Positions 51,488 through 60,222 of a stretch of DNA of 64,000 bases are shown in pieces (position 1 is the stretch's first letter; every line of letters begins with the position of its first letter). A program made the translations under genes and the position numbers. The DNA is from an uncultured Verrucomicrobiota bacterium (lineage in GTDB: Bacteria > Verrucomicrobiota > Kiritimatiellia > CAIVKH01), in contig CALMUP010000004.1 in NCBI GenBank assembly GCA_937872895.1, forward strand, positions 39,959 through 103,958, read 5' to 3'. The notes beneath the pieces are model-generated. The model was given only the letters and a program-made list of their open reading frames with translations, did no database searches and had not been told where the DNA came from.

Positions 51488-52837
51488 TCACAGGTTCTTT
51501 TCCTTGTAGACTTGCTGCAGCGATTCCTCGAGCGCGCGGAGGAACCGGTCGATCAGCTCGCGCGAGATGACCAGTGGCGGTTCGACGCGCAGGACGCGGG
51601 CGTTGATGTAGGTGCCCGAGATCAGGATCTGGCGGGCAAACAGATTCTTGGCCACCTCGTAGCCGACGTCGTTGTCCATGAACTCCATGCCGAGCATCAG
51701 GCCGCGGCCGCGGCAGAGCTTCAGCACCTTCGGGTACTTCTTCGCGAGGGCATTGATGTGCTCGAGCATGTATTCGCCCTTCTCGTGGGCCTGGCGGGGG
51801 AGATCCTCCTCCAGCAGCACATGGATGGTCGCGATCGCCGCGGCGCAGCAGACCGGGTTGCCGCCGAAGGTGGTGGTATGGAGGAACGGGTTCTCGATGT
51901 ACTTCTCCCAGGTCTTCGGGGTGCCGATGACCGCGCCGATGGGCATGACACCGCCGCCGAAACCCTTGCCGACGGCCATGAGGTCGGGGGTGACGCCGTC
52001 CCAGTCGCAGGCCCACATCTTGCCGGTGCGGCCCATGCCGGACTGGATCTCGTCGAGGATCAGCATTGCGCCGTATTCGTCGCACAGTTCGCGGACTGCG
52101 GGCAGGTAGCCTTCGGGGGTGACGTTGATGCCGCCCTCGCCCTGGATCGGCTCGATCACCACGGCGGCCACGCGGTCGCCGGTGAAATCCATCGCCTTCA
52201 GGAACATGCGCAGGCAGTCGATCTTGCCGAAGGGCAGGTGGGTCCAGTGGAGCAGGGGCAGGAACGGTTCGCGGAACACGGCCTTGGAGGTTCCGCCGAG
52301 CGAGCCGAGGGTCTTGCCGTGGAAGCCGCCGAGCATGCCGACGAAGTGTTTGCGGCCGGTGGCGAGCATGGCCATCTTCAGGCAGCCCTCGACCGACTCG
52401 GTGCCGGAGTTGGTAAAGAACGCGAACTGCAGGTCGCCGGGGGTGATCAGCGAGACCAGGCGGGCGAGGTAGGTGCGGAACGGGTCGATCAGTTCCTGCG
52501 AGTGGATGCCCTGGCGGCCGAGCTGGTCGATGACCGCCTTGAGGACCTTCGGGTGGCGGTGGCCGGTCACGTAGATGCCGAAGCCGCCGAGCATGTCGAT
52601 GAATTCCTTGCCGTTGATGTCGCGGAAGCACGCGCCTTCGTCCTCCCACTCCACGGCGGTGTAGTCGGTGCTGACCGACTTGCGGTATTGCAGGAAGCCG
52701 GCATTGACGTGGTCGGTCCAGAACTGGACGGACTCGGTGATGACGCGTTTCTTCTCCTCGGGGGTCAGGGTTTTCTTCCCGATGAGGTCGACAACGTAGC
52801 TGGAGAGCTGCTGGGCGGCGGCGAGGTCTTGGGGCAT
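51488..52837 (-). CDS. patA: putrescine aminotransferase
   Basis: The 449-residue class III PLP enzyme moves the amino group of putrescine to 2-oxoglutarate, giving 4-aminobutanal. The N-terminal extension, GGFGIYVTGHRHPKVLKAV, FFTNSGTESVEGCLKMA, LILDEIQSGMGRTGKMWACD and LMAVGKGFGGGVMPIGAV with the Schiff-base Lys are as in E. coli PatA/YgjG. AAGGAG precedes ATG at 52837. Next to potD and the aminoaldehyde dehydrogenase. Confidence 0.9.
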   Translation of the reverse strand: MPQDLAAAQQLSSYVVDLIGKKTLTPEEKKRVITESVQFWTDHVNAGFLQYRKSVSTDYTAVEWEDEGACFRDINGKEFIDMLGGFGIYVTGHRHPKVLKAVIDQLGRQGIHSQELIDPFRTYLARLVSLITPGDLQFAFFTNSGTESVEGCLKMAMLATGRKHFVGMLGGFHGKTLGSLGGTSKAVFREPFLPLLHWTHLPFGKIDCLRMFLKAMDFTGDRVAAVVIEPIQGEGGINVTPEGYLPAVRELCDEYGAMLILDEIQSGMGRTGKMWACDWDGVTPDLMAVGKGFGGGVMPIGAVIGTPKTWEKYIENPFLHTTTFGGNPVCCAAAIATIHVLLEEDLPRQAHEKGEYMLEHINALAKKYPKVLKLCRGRGLMLGMEFMDNDVGYEVAKNLFARQILISGTYINARVLRVEPPLVISRELIDRFLRALEESLQQVYKEKNL

Positions 52838-52861
52838 GATGGGCTCCTTCGTGATGGCAAA

Positions 52862-52894
52862 GCCGCCCGGCGGGCCATGGGCACGCCGGGCGGC
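52862..52894. terminator. 11-bp hairpin between potD and patA
   Basis: GCCGCCCGGCG (52862-52872) pairs with CGCCGGGCGGC (52884-52894) around 11 bases. On the minus strand only three Ts follow, so full termination is unlikely. A stable hairpin after a binding-protein gene commonly protects its mRNA or reduces read-through to downstream genes. Confidence 0.6.
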
Positions 52895-52910
52895 GGTACG
52901 GTCGTGGTGC

Positions 52911-53954
52911 TTACTCCGATTTCAATTGTGTCCAGATTTCGTCGTACAGTTCGGTGTCGGCGCCGACATCGTTGATGAACTCCAGCTTGGCCATCATCTC
53001 GTCGGGCGGATAGATCGCCGGGTTGGCGAGGTCTTCCGGGGTGATGAACGCCTTGGCGGCCTCGTTCGGGGTGGCGTACTGGTTGTAGTTCGACAGGCGG
53101 GCGCCGATCTCGGGCTCGAGGATGAAGTTGATGAACTTCTCGGCGAGGTCGCGGTTCGGGGCCTTGGCCGGGATGGCGAGGTTGTCGCACCAGATCACAC
53201 CGCCTTCGCGCGGGACGAAGTAGACGGTTTCCGGGTCGTCGGCAATGGCGCGGATCGCATCGCCGTTGTAGACGATGGCGGCGGTGGCGGTGCGGGCGAG
53301 CACCTTGTTCTTGCCGCCGACGCCGCCTTCGAAGCCGAGGGAGCGGTCCTTGGAGTCGGCGAGCACGGCTTGCACGTCCCTCAACTCGTCGATGTTGACG
53401 GTGTTGACGCTGAAGCCGCGGTATTTGAGGGCGCAGCCCATCATCTCGCGGATCGAATCCATCAGGAAGAACGGTCCGGGTTGCTTCGAGGCATCGAACA
53501 ACAGGCCCCAGGTCTCGTCGATGGTGCCGCCGGCCGGCTTGCGCATGTAGATGCCGACCGTGCCCCACTGGTACGCCGCGGTAAACTGGTTGCCGGGGTC
53601 GTACGAGGGATTCTGGAAGCTCGGGCTGAGGTTCTTCATGTTCGGGATGTTCTCGTGGCGCAGCGGGGCCAGCAGGTTCTGCTGGATCAACAGCGGGATG
53701 ATGTAGTTGCCGGGCACGCAGATGTCGTACAGCGAGTCGCCGCCGCTCTGCAGCTTGGCCATCATGCTCTCGTTGTCCTCGTAGAGGTCGATGACGACCT
53801 TGCAGTCGAATTTCTTCTCGAAATCGCTGATGATCTCCGGGTCCATGTATTCCGACCAGATGAATACATTCAGCCGGCCGGCGGCTTGCACGGCCGAGGC
53901 CAGGCCCAGCGCCAGGCAGAGGCCGAGCGTCGCGTTGATCCATGTTTTTTTCAT
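52911..53954 (-). CDS. potD: spermidine/putrescine periplasmic binding protein
   Basis: The 347-residue protein has a signal peptide (WINATLGLCLALGLASAVQA), then GRLNVFIWSEYMDPEIISDF, the classic opening of PotD/PotF. YDICVPGNYIIPLLIQQ and IVYNGDAIRAIADDPETV follow. The pocket aromatics and acids (W in FIWSEY, D in YDICVPG, E in DEIWTQL area) fit a polyamine binder. PotD or PotF specificity cannot be settled by eye. The ATG overlaps the potC stop by one base. Confidence 0.92.
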   Translation of the reverse strand: MKKTWINATLGLCLALGLASAVQAAGRLNVFIWSEYMDPEIISDFEKKFDCKVVIDLYEDNESMMAKLQSGGDSLYDICVPGNYIIPLLIQQNLLAPLRHENIPNMKNLSPSFQNPSYDPGNQFTAAYQWGTVGIYMRKPAGGTIDETWGLLFDASKQPGPFFLMDSIREMMGCALKYRGFSVNTVNIDELRDVQAVLADSKDRSLGFEGGVGGKNKVLARTATAAIVYNGDAIRAIADDPETVYFVPREGGVIWCDNLAIPAKAPNRDLAEKFINFILEPEIGARLSNYNQYATPNEAAKAFITPEDLANPAIYPPDEMMAKLEFINDVGADTELYDEIWTQLKSE

Positions 53955-54784
53955 CACTTGGCTCCTTCTTTCGGGTTTCGTTGCAACAGGGTGGCGGCCA
54001 CGGTGCCGACGATCGAGGCCAGCACGATGATGGTGGCCAGGGCGTTGATGTCGGGGGTGATGCCGCGCTTGACGGAGGTGTAGATCAGGATGGGCAGGGT
54101 GGTCGCGCCGGGACCGGTGGTGAAGAAGCTGACCACGAAGTCGTCGAGGCTCAGGGTGAAGGCGAGGATCGCCCCGGCCAGGATGCCCGGGAAGATCAGC
54201 GGCAGCGTCACGTGGCGCAGGGTCTGCCAGGTGCCGGCGCCGAGGTCGTGGGCGGCCTCCTCGATGGCCGGGTCCAGGCCGGACAGGCGCGAGCGCACGA
54301 CAATGGCCACGAAGGGGATCTGGAAGGTCACGTGCGAGATGACCATCGTGCTCATGCCCATCTGGAACGGATCGAAGTCGAAGATCGAGGCGATGAACGG
54401 GCCGACATTGCGCCGCAGCAACTGGAAGAACAGGGCGAGCGACACGGCCATGACGATGTCGGGGATGACCACCGGGATGTACATCAGGAAGGCGAAGACC
54501 TTCTTGCCGGGGAAGCGGTAGCGACGCAGGCCGTAGCCCAGCAGCGTGCCCAGCACGGTGGAGATCGCGGTGCTGATGGCGGCCAGCTCGAGCGTGTTTT
54601 TCGCGGCGAGGATCTTGTTCTCGTTGTCGAGCAGGTGGCGGTACCAGTCGAGCGTGAACCCCTGCCACGGGCCGCCGTACCGCGCGTCGTTGAACGAGAA
54701 GATGATGACGACCACGATGGGGGCGTACATGAAGATGTACATGAAGCCCGCGGTCATCCACAGCGTGGGGGAGAGCTTTCTCAC
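53954..54784 (-). CDS. potC: polyamine ABC transporter permease PotC
   Basis: The 276-residue inner-membrane protein has six helices. The EAA loop that docks on PotA reads AIEEAAHDLGAGTWQTLRHV. LPILIYTSVKRGITPDINAL is characteristic of PotC/PotI. The start is GTG 54784, overlapping the potB stop (GTGA); upstream codons are antisense-like. It pairs with PotB to form the channel. Confidence 0.92.
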   Translation of the reverse strand: MRKLSPTLWMTAGFMYIFMYAPIVVVIIFSFNDARYGGPWQGFTLDWYRHLLDNENKILAAKNTLELAAISTAISTVLGTLLGYGLRRYRFPGKKVFAFLMYIPVVIPDIVMAVSLALFFQLLRRNVGPFIASIFDFDPFQMGMSTMVISHVTFQIPFVAIVVRSRLSGLDPAIEEAAHDLGAGTWQTLRHVTLPLIFPGILAGAILAFTLSLDDFVVSFFTTGPGATTLPILIYTSVKRGITPDINALATIIVLASIVGTVAATLLQRNPKEGAK

Positions 54785-55854
54785 AGCAGGGCCTCCGCGC
54801 CGCGTTTGGCCGCCGTGCGGGCATAGATCCACAGGGCGATCATGACCGCACCCATGCTGAGGAAGGCGATGGCCGAGCCCATCGGCCAGTTGAGGCTTGC
54901 GCCGAACTGGCGCTGGATCGCGTTGCCGAGCATGTCCATCTTCGCGCCGCCGAGCAGGTCGGGCACGACGTACTGGCCCATGGCCGGGATGAAGACCAGG
55001 GTGATGCCGGCGGCGAGTCCGGGCATGACCTGCGGCAGCACGGCGTACCAGAAGACCCGTTTGCCGTCGGCCCCGAGGTCCGAGGCGGCTTCGGCGATCG
55101 ACCAGTCGATCTTCTCCACCGCGGTGTACAGCGGAAGGATCAGGAACGGCAGGTAGGCGCTGACCATGCCGACGAACACCGCGCCCGCGCTGGGGTAGAG
55201 CGGCGAACCGGGATCGCCGACGCCGATCAGGTTCATCGCCTTGGTGATCAGGCTGTCCGGGGCGAGCAGCAGTTGCCAGGCGTAGGTGCGGATCAGCAGA
55301 TTCGTCCAGAACGGGATGACCGCGAGGGTCAGGGCGAGTCCCTTGTACTTGGCCGGCATCGCGGCAATGAAGAAGGCGAGCGGGAAGGCGCAGATGATGC
55401 AGCAGATCGTGGTGCCGAGGGCGAGCTTGAAGCTGCGCCAGAGGATCTTCGGGTACAACGGATTGAAGCCGAGCCGGCCGTAGCCGAAGAACCGCTTGTA
55501 GTTGTCGAGGGTGAAGGCCGAGGTGGTGACGCCCTTGACCTCCTTGGCCTTGAAGGCCTCGAGGCTGCCGGTGGCCTGGTATTCCTTCAGGGCGTTGTTG
55601 GTGACAAAGCCCATCACGCCCATGACCAGCAGCGGGATCAGCAGGAAGAAGGTCACCCAGGCGATGCCGGGTCCGCTGGTGATGGCCGAGCGGATGACGT
55701 GGTCGCGCGCGGTCAGGCGTTCGCCGAACTCGATCTCGCCGCGCGGGCGCACCCGTTCAACGGCGCGGGCGCCGCGCTGGGCATGGCGGGACAGGATCAC
55801 GGTGGCCAGTACCACGACCGTGATCAGGCCCGCTATGACGATAAGGCCTTCCAT
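54781..55854 (-). CDS. potB: polyamine ABC transporter permease PotB with extra N-terminal segment
   Basis: The 357-residue permease is about 80 residues longer than E. coli PotB. An added N-terminal helix (LIVIAGLITVVVLATVIL) and a basic linker come before the usual first helix (IAWVTFFLLIPLLVMGVMGF). The PotB core follows with NLLIRTYAWQLLL and the EAA loop SIAEAASDLGADGKRVFWYA. ATG 55854 is preferred; a GTG precedes it directly. AGGAA lies 13 bases upstream. Confidence 0.9.
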   Translation of the reverse strand: MEGLIVIAGLITVVVLATVILSRHAQRGARAVERVRPRGEIEFGERLTARDHVIRSAITSGPGIAWVTFFLLIPLLVMGVMGFVTNNALKEYQATGSLEAFKAKEVKGVTTSAFTLDNYKRFFGYGRLGFNPLYPKILWRSFKLALGTTICCIICAFPLAFFIAAMPAKYKGLALTLAVIPFWTNLLIRTYAWQLLLAPDSLITKAMNLIGVGDPGSPLYPSAGAVFVGMVSAYLPFLILPLYTAVEKIDWSIAEAASDLGADGKRVFWYAVLPQVMPGLAAGITLVFIPAMGQYVVPDLLGGAKMDMLGNAIQRQFGASLNWPMGSAIAFLSMGAVMIALWIYARTAAKRGAEALL

Positions 55855-55884
55855 CACTGCACGATTTCCTGTTTGTTCGGGACG

Positions 55885-56988
55885 TCAGTCGTCCAGCACG
55901 ATCAGTCCGGCGGGGGGCAGGTAGGCGAGGGCCTCCTGCCCGATGTCGTAGCCTTGTGATCCGACTTTGGCGTTCATGAGTTCGGCGGACAGTTTCTGCG
56001 GCCCGGCGTCAAGGTCGTAGTGGGTCTCCGAGCCGATGTACATCAGTTGCTGGACCTTGACCGGGATGCGGTTTTCGCCGGGGCCTTCGCTGCGCGAGAG
56101 CAGGGCGACCTTCTCCGGGCGGATGGCGACGTGGAAGTTCGGGTTGGCACAGGCCGGGCTCCGCTGGGTCGAGCTGTCGATGCGCAGCGGCCCGAGTTGC
56201 GTGTCGACGAGGATGTCCTTGCCGGAGCGGCTGGTCACCCGGGCCTCGAGCAGGTTCACCGAGCCGAGGAACTGGCCGACGAAGCGGGTGCGCGGGTGCT
56301 CGTACAATTCCTCGGCGTCGCCGAGCTGCTCGATCTTGCCGGCGCGCATCACCGCGATGCGGTCGCTCATGACCAGCGCCTCCTCCTGGTCGTGGGTCAC
56401 GCAGATGAAGGTGATGCCGAGGCGGCGCTGCAGGGTCAGCAGTTCGACCTGCAGTTCCTTGCGCAGCTTCAGGTCGAGGGCGCCCATCGGTTCGTCGAGC
56501 AGCAGCACCTGCGGCTCGTTGACGATGGCGCGGGCGAGGGCCACGCGCTGGCGCTGGCCGCCGGAAAGCTGCGAGGGCTTGCGGCCGGCGAACTGGGCGA
56601 TCTGCACCATGTCCATGACCTTCTTGACGCGCGCCTCGGCCTCGGCTTTCGGGATCTTCTTCATGCGCAGCCCGAAGCCCACGTTCTCTTCGATGGTCAT
56701 GTGGGGGAACAGCGCATAGGACTGGAAGACGGTATTGACGGGGCGCTTGTGCGCGGGGATGTCCTCGGCGTTCTGGCCGAGCAGGCGGATCGTGCCCGAG
56801 TCGGGGTAGTCGAGGCCGCCGATCGCGCGCAGCAGGGTGGTCTTGCCGCATCCGCTCGGGCCGAGCAGCGAGAAGAACTCGCCCTGGCGGATGGTGAGTG
56901 AAACCGCGTCGAGGGCGCGGGCGGTGCCGAAGGTCCGGACGACCTCGACGGTCTCTACGGCGGGAACCGATTTATCCATCGTCGCCAT
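55885..56988 (-). CDS. potA: polyamine ABC transporter ATP-binding protein
   Basis: The 367-residue ATPase drives import. Walker A is LLGPSGCGKTTLLRAIGG, the signature is SQLSGGQRQRVALARAI, Walker B is VLLLDEPMGALD, and the switch His is in CVTHDQEEAL. A C-terminal TOBE-type regulatory domain follows (HVAIRPEKVALL). The ATG at 56988 gives MATMDKSVPAV. It is the first pot gene; a hairpin (57006-57020) and an AAACGTTT core lie in its upstream gap. Confidence 0.93.
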   Translation of the reverse strand: MATMDKSVPAVETVEVVRTFGTARALDAVSLTIRQGEFFSLLGPSGCGKTTLLRAIGGLDYPDSGTIRLLGQNAEDIPAHKRPVNTVFQSYALFPHMTIEENVGFGLRMKKIPKAEAEARVKKVMDMVQIAQFAGRKPSQLSGGQRQRVALARAIVNEPQVLLLDEPMGALDLKLRKELQVELLTLQRRLGITFICVTHDQEEALVMSDRIAVMRAGKIEQLGDAEELYEHPRTRFVGQFLGSVNLLEARVTSRSGKDILVDTQLGPLRIDSSTQRSPACANPNFHVAIRPEKVALLSRSEGPGENRIPVKVQQLMYIGSETHYDLDAGPQKLSAELMNAKVGSQGYDIGQEALAYLPPAGLIVLDD

Positions 56989-57047
56989 GATGTCGTATCC
57001 TACCACGGTGCAGCGCACCGGTATATGAATCTTTCGTTCAAAAACGT

Positions 57048-58403
57048 TTAATCCGCGAGGATCGCCTCCACGCTTTCGCGGAATACGCGGGTGTGGTGGT
57101 CGATGTCGTCCGGCGTGGTCTGCGGGGCGATCAGGGCCATGTTGTGGAACGGGGTCATCAGGATGCCGCGGTTGAGCGCGCACAGGTGCATGTAGCGGTC
57201 GAGGTCGGCATCGATGGCCGCGACCGCCTCGCCGCCGTTGTGCGGCGGGGTGGGGCGGAACCAATATTCGGCGCGGCAGCCGAGTTGCTTGACGATCCAG
57301 GGCAGGCCGAGGTCGCGGATGACCGAGGCGACGCCGTCGGTGAAGCGGGTGGCGAGCGGGATGGTGGCCGCGTAGGCCGCGGGGGTGAGCACGTCGCTGA
57401 GGGTGGCGCGGATCGCGGCGAGGGCGAGGGCGTTGCCGGAAAGGGTGCCGCCGATGCCGCCGGTGTCGGAGAGGTCGCGGTCGATCATCGCCTGCACGCG
57501 CTCCGCGACGGCCGCGCTCATGCCGTAGGCGGCGACCGGCATGCCGCCGCCGATCGGCTTGCCGATGGTCAGGAAATCGGGTTCGAGCCCGTGTGCCCGG
57601 GTGTAGCCGCCGGGGCCGGCGCAGATGGTGTGGGTTTCGTCGATGACCAGCAGCGTGCCGGTCCGGCGGGTCAGGTCGCGCAAGGCGGCGTGGAATCCCG
57701 GATCCGGCAGCACGATGCCGATGTTGGTCAGCGCGGGTTCGGTCAGCACACAGGCGACATCGCGGTCGGCAAGGGCGCGCTCCAGTGCGGCGAGGTCGTT
57801 GAATTCGACCACCTTGGTGGTGGTGGCGGGATCGACCGGCGGACCCAGGTTCCCCGGACGGGGGCCGACGGATCCGTCGGGTTGGAGCGTGGCGAAGGTC
57901 TCGTCCACCGAACCGTGGTAACACCAGTTGAACACGAGGATTTTCGGGCGGCCGGTGATTCGGCGGGCGAGGCGGATGACGAACCGGTTGGCATCGGTGG
58001 CGGTCATCGCGATCTGCCAGTAGGGCAGGCCGAAGCGCCGGGACAGTTCCTCGCCGACCCAGACTGCGTCCTCGTTCGGCAGCATGAAGGTCAGGCCCTG
58101 TTCGAGTTGGCGCGCCATGGCACGGATGGTCGGTTCCGGGGCGTGGCCGGTCATCGCGCCGGTGTCGCCGAGGCAGAAATCGAGGTAGGTGTGGCCATCG
58201 ATATCGGTGAACCGCGCCCCGTGGCCGTGGGCGACGAACAGGGGGAAGTCACCGGCCCAGCGCACCATCCAGTGCATCGGAACGCCGGCGAGCAGGCTTC
58301 CTTTCGCCCGCTCGAACAGGGCCTGCGAGGCGGGATGTTCGCGGACGAACCGTTCGCGTTCGCCGTTCAGCCGTCGGGCAAGTCGTTGACGATCCAAGGG
58401 CAT
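57048..58403 (-). CDS. class III aminotransferase, glutamate-1-semialdehyde-mutase-like
   Basis: The 451-residue PLP enzyme has DGHTYLDFCLGDTGAMTGHA, ATDANRFVIRLARRITGR, LLVIDETHTICAGPGGYT and a Schiff-base Lys in LTIGKPIGGGMPVAAYGM. These resemble glutamate-1-semialdehyde aminomutase relatives that act on amines other than GSA. It lies just upstream of potA on the same strand, so a polyamine or omega-amino acid substrate is likely. The upstream residues before ATG 58403 are not conserved-looking. Confidence 0.8.
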   Translation of the reverse strand: MPLDRQRLARRLNGERERFVREHPASQALFERAKGSLLAGVPMHWMVRWAGDFPLFVAHGHGARFTDIDGHTYLDFCLGDTGAMTGHAPEPTIRAMARQLEQGLTFMLPNEDAVWVGEELSRRFGLPYWQIAMTATDANRFVIRLARRITGRPKILVFNWCYHGSVDETFATLQPDGSVGPRPGNLGPPVDPATTTKVVEFNDLAALERALADRDVACVLTEPALTNIGIVLPDPGFHAALRDLTRRTGTLLVIDETHTICAGPGGYTRAHGLEPDFLTIGKPIGGGMPVAAYGMSAAVAERVQAMIDRDLSDTGGIGGTLSGNALALAAIRATLSDVLTPAAYAATIPLATRFTDGVASVIRDLGLPWIVKQLGCRAEYWFRPTPPHNGGEAVAAIDADLDRYMHLCALNRGILMTPFHNMALIAPQTTPDDIDHHTRVFRESVEAILAD

Positions 58404-58637
58404 GATGGTCGTGCTGCGAGGGGGTAACGCCCGCTCGCTCGTTGTAGCATAAAGTGCCGGTTGGCAACGGGCGAACACAAAAACGGAGGGCGGAGAAAAA
58501 AGTGGCTCCGCCGGTTAAGCGTTTCATCGGGAGGCGGCTTTCCTTGCCTCTATCGAGCCGTGCGGGTATCTTGGACATGTAGCCCGTCGACCATCCGGTG
58601 GGCGAACACGCAGTACACGCAAACCCTCAGGTGATTC

Positions 58638-59924
58638 ATGAAAGTCCTGGTGATCGGAGCGGGCGGCGTGGGGGCTTCGATGGCTTCCATCGCGGAAACG
58701 CGCAATTTTTTCGATTCGTTCATCCTTTCGGACCTGTCGCTGGCCCGGGCCCAGGATGCGATCAGCAAGCTGGATGATCCGGGCAAGTTCGTCGCCGAAC
58801 AGGTCGATGCCCGGGACGAGGCGGCGGTGAAGGCGTTGATCGAAAAGACCCGCGCCGACATCGTGGTCAACGCCTGCGATCCGCGCATGAACAAGCCGAT
58901 CTTCGACGCCGCGTTCGCCGCGAGCTGCCATTACATCGACCTCGCGATGAACCTCAGCGAGCCGCATCCGACCAACCCGTACGGCGAAGTCGGGACCCCG
59001 CTCGGCCATGAGCAGTTGGCGGCCTCGGAGGCATGGAAGGAAAAGGGGTTGCTGGCCCTGGTCGGCATGGGTGTGGAACCGGGATTGAGCGATGTGTTTG
59101 CGCGGTATGCGGCCGACAACCTGTTCGACACCATCGACGAGATCGGCGTGCGCGACGGCTCGAACCTGTCGATCGACGGCCTTGACTTCGCCCCGACCTT
59201 CTCCATCTGGACCACCATCGAGGAATGTCTCAATCCTCCGCTGATCTGGGAGGCCGACCGCGGCCTGTTCACCACCGAATGCTTCAGCGAACCCGAGGTC
59301 TTCCACTTCCCGGCCGGCATCGGACCCTACGAGTGCGTCAACGTGGAACACGAGGAGGTCGTCTTGATCCCGCGCGAAATCCCCTGCAAGCGCGTGACCT
59401 TCAAGTACAGCCTCGGCGCGGAGTTCATCGACTGGCTCAAGACCTTCGCCTACCTCGGCCTCGACAGCAAGGAGAAGATCCGGGTCGGCGATGTCCGCGT
59501 TGCCCCGCGCGATGTCCTCGCCGCCGTCCTGCCCAACCCGGCTAAACTCGGCCACCTGATGCACGGCAAGACCTGTGCCGGCACCTGGGTCAAGGGCTCC
59601 TTCAACGGCAAACCGCGCGAGGTGTACCTCTACCACGTCGCCGACAACGAGACGACCATGCGCGAGTACGGTTCCCAGGCCGTATTGTGGCAAACCGCGG
59701 TCTGTCCGGTGGTTGCCCTCGAGTTGCTCGCCCGCGGCGACTGGAAGGGTTCCGGCGTGCGCGGCGCCGAGGCCTTCGATGCCGCCCCCTACCTGAACCT
59801 GCTCGGCGACTACGGGACCCACCACGGCATGGTCGAGATGGGCCCCGGCCTGTGGCCCCGCCCCAAACCCACGGGACAACCGGGCTGGGACCGGCCGATC
59901 AAACGGGCCATTGTTCCTGGGTAA
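58638..59924 (+). CDS. saccharopine-dehydrogenase-family protein
   Basis: The 428-residue protein opens MKVLVIGAGGVGASMASIAE, an NAD(P) Rossmann loop, and continues through the saccharopine reductase catalytic domain (YIDLAMNLSEPHPTNPYG, LVGMGVEPGLSDVFARYA). The family includes saccharopine reductase and carboxynorspermidine synthase, which condense an amine with a semialdehyde. Divergent position from the polyamine genes suggests a polyamine-related reaction. No partner decarboxylase is in the window. Confidence 0.85.
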   Translation: MKVLVIGAGGVGASMASIAETRNFFDSFILSDLSLARAQDAISKLDDPGKFVAEQVDARDEAAVKALIEKTRADIVVNACDPRMNKPIFDAAFAASCHYIDLAMNLSEPHPTNPYGEVGTPLGHEQLAASEAWKEKGLLALVGMGVEPGLSDVFARYAADNLFDTIDEIGVRDGSNLSIDGLDFAPTFSIWTTIEECLNPPLIWEADRGLFTTECFSEPEVFHFPAGIGPYECVNVEHEEVVLIPREIPCKRVTFKYSLGAEFIDWLKTFAYLGLDSKEKIRVGDVRVAPRDVLAAVLPNPAKLGHLMHGKTCAGTWVKGSFNGKPREVYLYHVADNETTMREYGSQAVLWQTAVCPVVALELLARGDWKGSGVRGAEAFDAAPYLNLLGDYGTHHGMVEMGPGLWPRPKPTGQPGWDRPIKRAIVPG

Positions 59925-59953
59925 CCGTAACCACAGCAAGGGGTAATGGTCTT

Positions 59954-59999
59954 TCCAATCCCTGGAAACGCGAGCAACTCCGCTGTCCAGTCCCTGGAC
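59954..59999. repeat. paired interrupted palindromes, copy 2
   Basis: TCCAATCCCTGGA (59954-59966) and GTCCAGTCCCTGGAC (59985-59999). This is the same pair as at 1164-1209 with one base changed in each unit and the same 32-base offset. It lies in the 298-base gap between the saccharopine-dehydrogenase-family gene and the lipid synthase, which otherwise holds no gene that I can see. Confidence 0.65.
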
Positions 60000-60222
60000 C
60001 GGCCTACCCGTTACCTAACATTCATTTAAATTGATACAATCCGTTCAGTTGGGCTAGGATGGACCGCTTGGGACGGTTGTATTTCCCCACCATGCCGGTG
60101 CGTCGGCATACAGGCCTCGCGGATGTGGTTATGGTTATCGAAGGACCGCCCTTTTCGCGGCGTTCGAACCGGAGGCATGCAATCAGGGAAAACTGTGCCC
60201 TGTATAGGGAAGGAAGTGGGCC

